Shown here: piece by piece, positions 6,511 to 8,949 of the stretch
How the letters are laid out: each line of letters opens with the position of its first letter
Position numbering within the stretch: position 1 is the stretch's first letter
Made by a program: the position numbers and the translations under genes
Source: Rikenellaceae bacterium
GTDB lineage: Bacteria; Bacteroidota; Bacteroidia; Bacteroidales; UBA932
Reading direction: 5' to 3'
Assembly (NCBI GenBank): GCA_900769735.1
Contig: CAAGHY010000204.1
Span: 1 to 8,949, forward strand
DNA: 8,949 nucleotides
The notes under the pieces: generated by a model
Seen by the model: only the letters and a program-made list of their open reading frames with translations
Told to the model about the DNA's origin: nothing
Databases searched by the model: none

Positions 6511-6926
6511 TATTCTTCCCTTATAAAGATTTTCATCTGGCAGGTAGCGGCAACCACTCCTCCTACAGATGTTGAGGCATTGATGAGGGTAATTCCCATA
6601 GCCTCAGATACTACATTGATGGTTGTTTCCATTGTCTCCTCAATTTTTGGAAGGAAATTGAGGGTGAATTTCTTAACCTCTCCAATAAAACCTACAGGTG
6701 CAGGTTTGCCTGCAACCTTGCAGTTGTACCCAGCCATTGCTGAGGCACTTTGCGCCATATGCTCAATGATTCCCGCTTCCGCAATGTGGCCGTGATGGCA
6801 GAACATATTGGTACTGCTTATAAACAAAGATGTAGTGGCACCCGCTGGGGATGCACTACATAATTTGTCTACCATTACAATAGGATTGCGTTGAGGGATC
6901 AGATCACTAATTGTCCATTCTCTCAT
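6510..6926 (-). CDS. Hotdog-fold 3-hydroxyacyl-ACP dehydratase, FabA/ApeP-like
   Basis: A 138-residue hotdog protein. With ATG 6926 it begins MREWTISDLIPQRNPIVMVD, the typical opening of FabZ/FabA-type dehydratases (LIPQR/LLPHR, then MVD). The central helix carries HHGHIAEAGIIEHMAQSASA (44-63), with E55 in the EHMAQ motif at the usual acid position and H44, H45 and H47 nearby. The standard HFPGxP sequence is missing, as in the ApeP-like branch known from aryl polyene clusters. A TTG at 6950 would give eight more residues and a 44-base overlap; the ATG leaves a 20-base overlap with the ACP gene and fits the family's N-terminus better. Its stop overlaps the next gene's start by one base. It is probably a second dehydratase of the same polyene pathway, acting with or as a partner of the next protein. 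The family is clear, but enzymatic activity is less certain given the unusual histidine spacing. Confidence 0.83.
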   Translation of the reverse strand: MREWTISDLIPQRNPIVMVDKLCSASPAGATTSLFISSTNMFCHHGHIAEAGIIEHMAQSASAMAGYNCKVAGKPAPVGFIGEVKKFTLNFLPKIEETMETTINVVSEAMGITLINASTSVGGVVAATCQMKIFIREE

Positions 6927-7152
6927 ATACAAAATCGTATAGTTGGCCAAAAGTTTTGATAGAAGCTACCTCAGTACCTTTAATCTTTACACCAAAAGTC
7001 TCCTCAATTAGGGCAACCATATCTACAAGGCTAAGGCTGTCCAAATCCAAGGTTTTCTTAATGTCAGCTTCAGGGGTAATCACTTCAGTCTCTACCTCAA
7101 ATTCCTCTGCAAGAACCTCAATGGTTTTTGCAATCATTTCGTCTTTAGTCAT
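6907..7152 (-). CDS. Acyl carrier protein
   Basis: An 81-residue acidic protein with the four-helix carrier layout. The phosphopantetheine attachment site is S39 in LDLDSLSLVDMVALIEE (35-51), with the hydrophobic residue after Ser and the acidic helix II that docks partner enzymes. Length (about 80) is standard. The ATG at 7152 is preceded by an A-rich leader, 27 bases after the ketosynthase stop. It sits between ketosynthase and dehydratase genes, so it is most likely the dedicated carrier on which the polyene chain is built. Housekeeping acpP is usually a neighbour of fabF in a fatty acid operon without an exporter or LolA gene. Aryl polyene clusters usually have two ACP genes; only one is visible here. 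Confidence 0.95.
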   Translation of the reverse strand: MTKDEMIAKTIEVLAEEFEVETEVITPEADIKKTLDLDSLSLVDMVALIEETFGVKIKGTEVASIKTFGQLYDFVYERMDN

Positions 7153-7169
7153 TGTTTTATTGTTTTATT
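7153..7169 (-). promoter_or_regulatory. A-rich translation leader of the ACP gene
   Basis: On the minus strand the 17 bases before the ACP start read AATAAAACAATAAAACA, a near-tandem AATAAAAC repeat with no G and no Shine-Dalgarno-like purine run. A-rich, structure-free leaders are known to favour translation initiation in Bacteroidota, where Shine-Dalgarno pairing is little used. It probably gives high ACP output relative to the neighbouring enzymes. The composition is seen directly; the effect is inferred. Confidence 0.4.
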
Positions 7170-7179
7170 TATAAGGTTA

Positions 7180-8400
7180 TTATAGATTTTTTACAATCAG
7201 TGTTGAGTTTGTACCTCCAAAACCGAATGAGTTTGAAAGGAATGTGTCAAACTTCTTCTCAATTCTCTTGCCTGGGATATTCAGTTTTGCAGAATCCTCA
7301 TCCGGGTTCTCAAAGTTAAGGTTTGCAGCAATGAAATCATTCTTCATCATAAGTGTTGAATAGATGATCTCAGATGCACCAGCCATCCACATTTCGTGTC
7401 CGGTCTGTGATTTTGTTGAGGTAACCTCCGGCATATTGTCTCCAAATACGCTGTAGATTGCTTTAGCCTCATTGGCATCACCTTTAGGGGTTGATGTGGC
7501 GTGAGCGTTGATATAACCAATCTGGTTCTTGTCAATACCGGCAAGTTTCAAAGCCATCTCCAAAGAGCGTGCAGGACCGTCAACGTTAGGAACAGAAATG
7601 TGGTCTCCATTAGATGAGAAGCCATAGCTCAAGATCTCTGCAATGATAGGGGCGCCTCTCTTAACGGCATTCTCATAGCTCTCAATGATAACTGTTGCAG
7701 CTCCACCGCCAGGTACAAGACCGTCACGGTCCCTGTCAAACGGACGTGATGCTTTTGTAGGATCAGACTCCCTGATTGAAAAAGCGCTGATACCGTCAAA
7801 GCTTCCAATAGAGAAAGGATTCACCTCCTGCGCTCCACCGCAGATTACCATATCCTGCAAGCCGTTCTTTATCAGCAATGCTCCAAGTCCAATTGCGTGT
7901 GAACCGCTGGCGCAGGCACCTGAAACGGTAAGGTTCATACCTTTAAGCTTGAATATGCAGGCAAGGTTCATTGTAACTGTTGAGTTCATGCTCTGGAAGA
8001 TTGCACCAGAACCAACAAGAGTGGTGTCTTTCTTCTCTCTCATAGTGTCAACACTCTTAACTACAGGATCAGCACTGCTGTCGTTTCCATAAAGGATACC
8101 AACCTCGTGGCTGTTAAGATAATCCTGGTCAATACCTGCGTGTCTTAGAGCATCTATAGTGGCGCAATATGCATATTTGGCCTGCTCAGGCATATAAACT
8201 CTCTGGCTTCTGCTCAACTCTTTTTTAAGCTCAGGGATCTCAAGATGCGCAGTAAGTGCAGATCTGAAACCCATCTCCTTTCTTACAGGGTCAAAGATGA
8301 TACCCGATTTTCCATAATAAAGAGAATCCCTTACCTCTTCCAAAGTTTTTCCAAGGCAAGAATAAATACCCATTCCGGTAATTACAACTCTTCTTTCCAT
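7180..8400 (-). CDS. Beta-ketoacyl-ACP synthase (FabF/FabB-like)
   Basis: A 406-residue thiolase-fold condensing enzyme that joins malonyl-ACP units to an acyl chain with loss of CO2. The active site is complete: nucleophile C163 (SGACASGSHAIG), H300 (NAHATSTPKGDANEAKAI) and H335 (KSQTGHEMWMAGASE, with K330). The C-terminal FGFGGTN motif (392-398) is present. The start ATG 8400 gives the usual MxRRVVITGMG opening. The segment after H335 is EMWMAGA instead of the common LLGAAGA/SLGAAGV, marking a subgroup different from housekeeping FabF. Because C163 is present it is a real ketosynthase, not a chain-length factor; no partner KS/CLF is visible in the window. It follows the membrane protein gene by 18 bases and precedes the ACP gene by 27. 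It is likely the elongating enzyme of the polyene pathway. Confidence 0.94.
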   Translation of the reverse strand: MERRVVITGMGIYSCLGKTLEEVRDSLYYGKSGIIFDPVRKEMGFRSALTAHLEIPELKKELSRSQRVYMPEQAKYAYCATIDALRHAGIDQDYLNSHEVGILYGNDSSADPVVKSVDTMREKKDTTLVGSGAIFQSMNSTVTMNLACIFKLKGMNLTVSGACASGSHAIGLGALLIKNGLQDMVICGGAQEVNPFSIGSFDGISAFSIRESDPTKASRPFDRDRDGLVPGGGAATVIIESYENAVKRGAPIIAEILSYGFSSNGDHISVPNVDGPARSLEMALKLAGIDKNQIGYINAHATSTPKGDANEAKAIYSVFGDNMPEVTSTKSQTGHEMWMAGASEIIYSTLMMKNDFIAANLNFENPDEDSAKLNIPGKRIEKKFDTFLSNSFGFGGTNSTLIVKNL

Positions 8401-8418
8401 AAAAATTAGTCCAAAAAT

Positions 8419-8949
8419 TTATTTTATATTCTTTAATTTTTCCCAAAGTGAAGTATGCTTCATTTCAAGCTCCTTTCCTTTCTCCTTACCCTTTGCCAAT
8501 GCCCATTTAAGGTCCTTGAAGGCATTCTGAACGAATTTGGTGTAGTTCCAGGCAAAAATGCAAAGAACAGGAATCAGTGCTACGTGAGCAAGTCCAATCC
8601 ACCACAAACCTGTTCCAAAATAGGACAGAAAGAATGTGGCCAATGTGAAAACTGGAATACAAAGCAGCACATTGAACGCATACATAAAGGTTCCAAGGAA
8701 CATAATGTCTGTGCTCAGTTTCTTGTGGGCCAATTTGGGAATTCCATATAGGAACAGTGCAGGCCACAAAGAAAAAATGTACAGCTCACAGAACAGGAAT
8801 GCCACCAGAAGCTTCAATGCAGATTTTATTCCCGACGGATTTTTCTCCACCGCCTCACTTCTGGTTCCAATCTCCTCCAAACCTCCTTTCACTTCCCTTG
8901 CCAATGCATACAACTGCTCTGCCTCCTCAGGGCTGTTTTCATTGAAGGC
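8419..8949 (-). CDS. Partial membrane protein, likely C-terminus of a lysophospholipid-type acyltransferase
   Basis: This gene is cut by the right window edge. The frame stays open to base 8949 (176 residues visible, ending in TAA at 8419), so its start lies outside. An in-frame TTG at 8913 is not a convincing start. The visible part has a hydrophilic stretch (AFNENSPEEAEQ to about residue 42), then several hydrophobic segments (fragment residues about 44-70, 82-111 and 113-135), then a Lys/Glu-rich tail. The pattern LWPALFLYGIPKLAHKK, then D..FLGTFMYAFNVLLCIPV, then an AWNYTKF end resembles the C-terminal membrane region of large Bacteroidota glycerol-3-phosphate/lysophospholipid acyltransferase-like proteins. 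The catalytic HX4D motif would be upstream and cannot be seen. If correct, it would transfer the polyene acyl chain to a lipid or glycerol acceptor at the inner membrane. Alternatively it is an unrelated cluster membrane protein (ApeG-like). Confidence 0.6.
   Translation of the reverse strand, partial: AFNENSPEEAEQLYALAREVKGGLEEIGTRSEAVEKNPSGIKSALKLLVAFLFCELYIFSLWPALFLYGIPKLAHKKLSTDIMFLGTFMYAFNVLLCIPVFTLATFFLSYFGTGLWWIGLAHVALIPVLCIFAWNYTKFVQNAFKDLKWALAKGKEKGKELEMKHTSLWEKLKNIK

Larger units (their letters stand above)
21..8949 (-). other. Putative polyene-lipid biosynthesis and export operon (aryl polyene/flexirubin-like)
   Basis: Ten co-directional genes run without a break from the right edge to the terminator at 21-53. 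Gaps are 18, 27, 34, 35, 44 and 48 bases, and overlaps are 20, 1 and 17 bases. The content is acyltransferase-like, KS, ACP, two dehydratases, MMPL exporter, FAD oxidoreductase, ketoreductase, LolA-like carrier and thioesterase. The combination of type II polyketide enzymes with MMPL and LolA genes is characteristic of aryl polyene and flexirubin clusters. No promoter is visible, so it must lie beyond the right edge. The product class is inferred from gene content. Confidence 0.75.

Noticed and set aside
6927..6950. TTG start for the first dehydratase
   Set aside because: The extra eight residues are not typical of the family and the overlap with the ACP gene would be 44 bases; ATG 6926 matches the usual dehydratase opening.
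1227..8400. Housekeeping fatty acid synthesis operon (KS, ACP, FabZ-like, FabG)
   Set aside because: The presence of two unusual dehydratases, an MMPL exporter, a LolA-like protein and a polyene-type FAD enzyme, with no enoyl reductase or malonyl transacylase, fits a specialised polyene lipid pathway better.
8911..8913. TTG as the true start of the right-most gene
   Set aside because: The reading frame continues open to the window edge with ordinary protein-like sequence, and the visible part looks like the C-terminal membrane region of a larger protein.
1..8949. Mobile element, phage, CRISPR or defence system
   Set aside because: No transposase, integrase, direct-repeat array, tRNA attachment site or defence-type domain was seen; all genes fit one metabolic operon.

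Overview
The window holds ten protein-coding genes, all on the minus strand and packed into what looks like one operon read from right to left. Gaps between genes are 18-48 bases, three junctions overlap, and a strong intrinsic terminator closes the operon at the left edge (about 21-53). The right edge cuts the first visible gene, so the operon starts outside the window. There is no RNA gene, CRISPR array, insertion sequence or gene-free stretch above 100 bases. Poor Shine-Dalgarno sites, A-rich leaders, moderate GC and the protein repertoire suggest Bacteroidota, most likely Bacteroidales. This is inference; no taxonomic marker is present.

In transcription order: (1) the C-terminal half of a membrane protein, probably the tail of a lysophospholipid/glycerol-type acyltransferase; (2) a FabF/FabB-like ketosynthase with an intact Cys-His-His triad; (3) a small acyl carrier protein; (4) and (5) two adjacent hotdog-fold dehydratase-like proteins with different active-site layouts; (6) an MMPL/RND-superfamily lipid exporter; (7) an FAD oxidoreductase of the phytoene desaturase / carotenoid isomerase / retinol saturase type; (8) a FabG-like ketoreductase; (9) a secreted LolA-like carrier; (10) a 4HBT-type acyl thioesterase, then the terminator.

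Together the genes describe a dedicated type II fatty acid/polyketide line. The ketosynthase extends an ACP-bound chain, FabG reduces the keto group and the dehydratases remove water. No enoyl reductase is seen here, so double bonds would build up into a conjugated polyene. The FAD enzyme could then isomerise, desaturate or partly saturate that polyene. The acyltransferase and thioesterase would transfer or release the chain, and the MMPL exporter plus LolA-like carrier would move the lipid product through the envelope to the outer membrane. This gene set matches the known aryl polyene / flexirubin (dialkylresorcinol-ester) pigment clusters of Gram-negative bacteria. The family is therefore described, but the exact product is not predictable, because the starter-unit genes (aryl ligase, ammonia lyase, DarA/DarB) and any second ketosynthase or chain-length factor lie outside the window if they exist.

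Points for a second look are the complementary catalytic residues of the two dehydratases, a Gly/Ala/Asn-rich insertion in the FAD enzyme, a perfect 22-bp palindrome on the stop codon of the lolA-like gene, and an unusual ketosynthase histidine motif.
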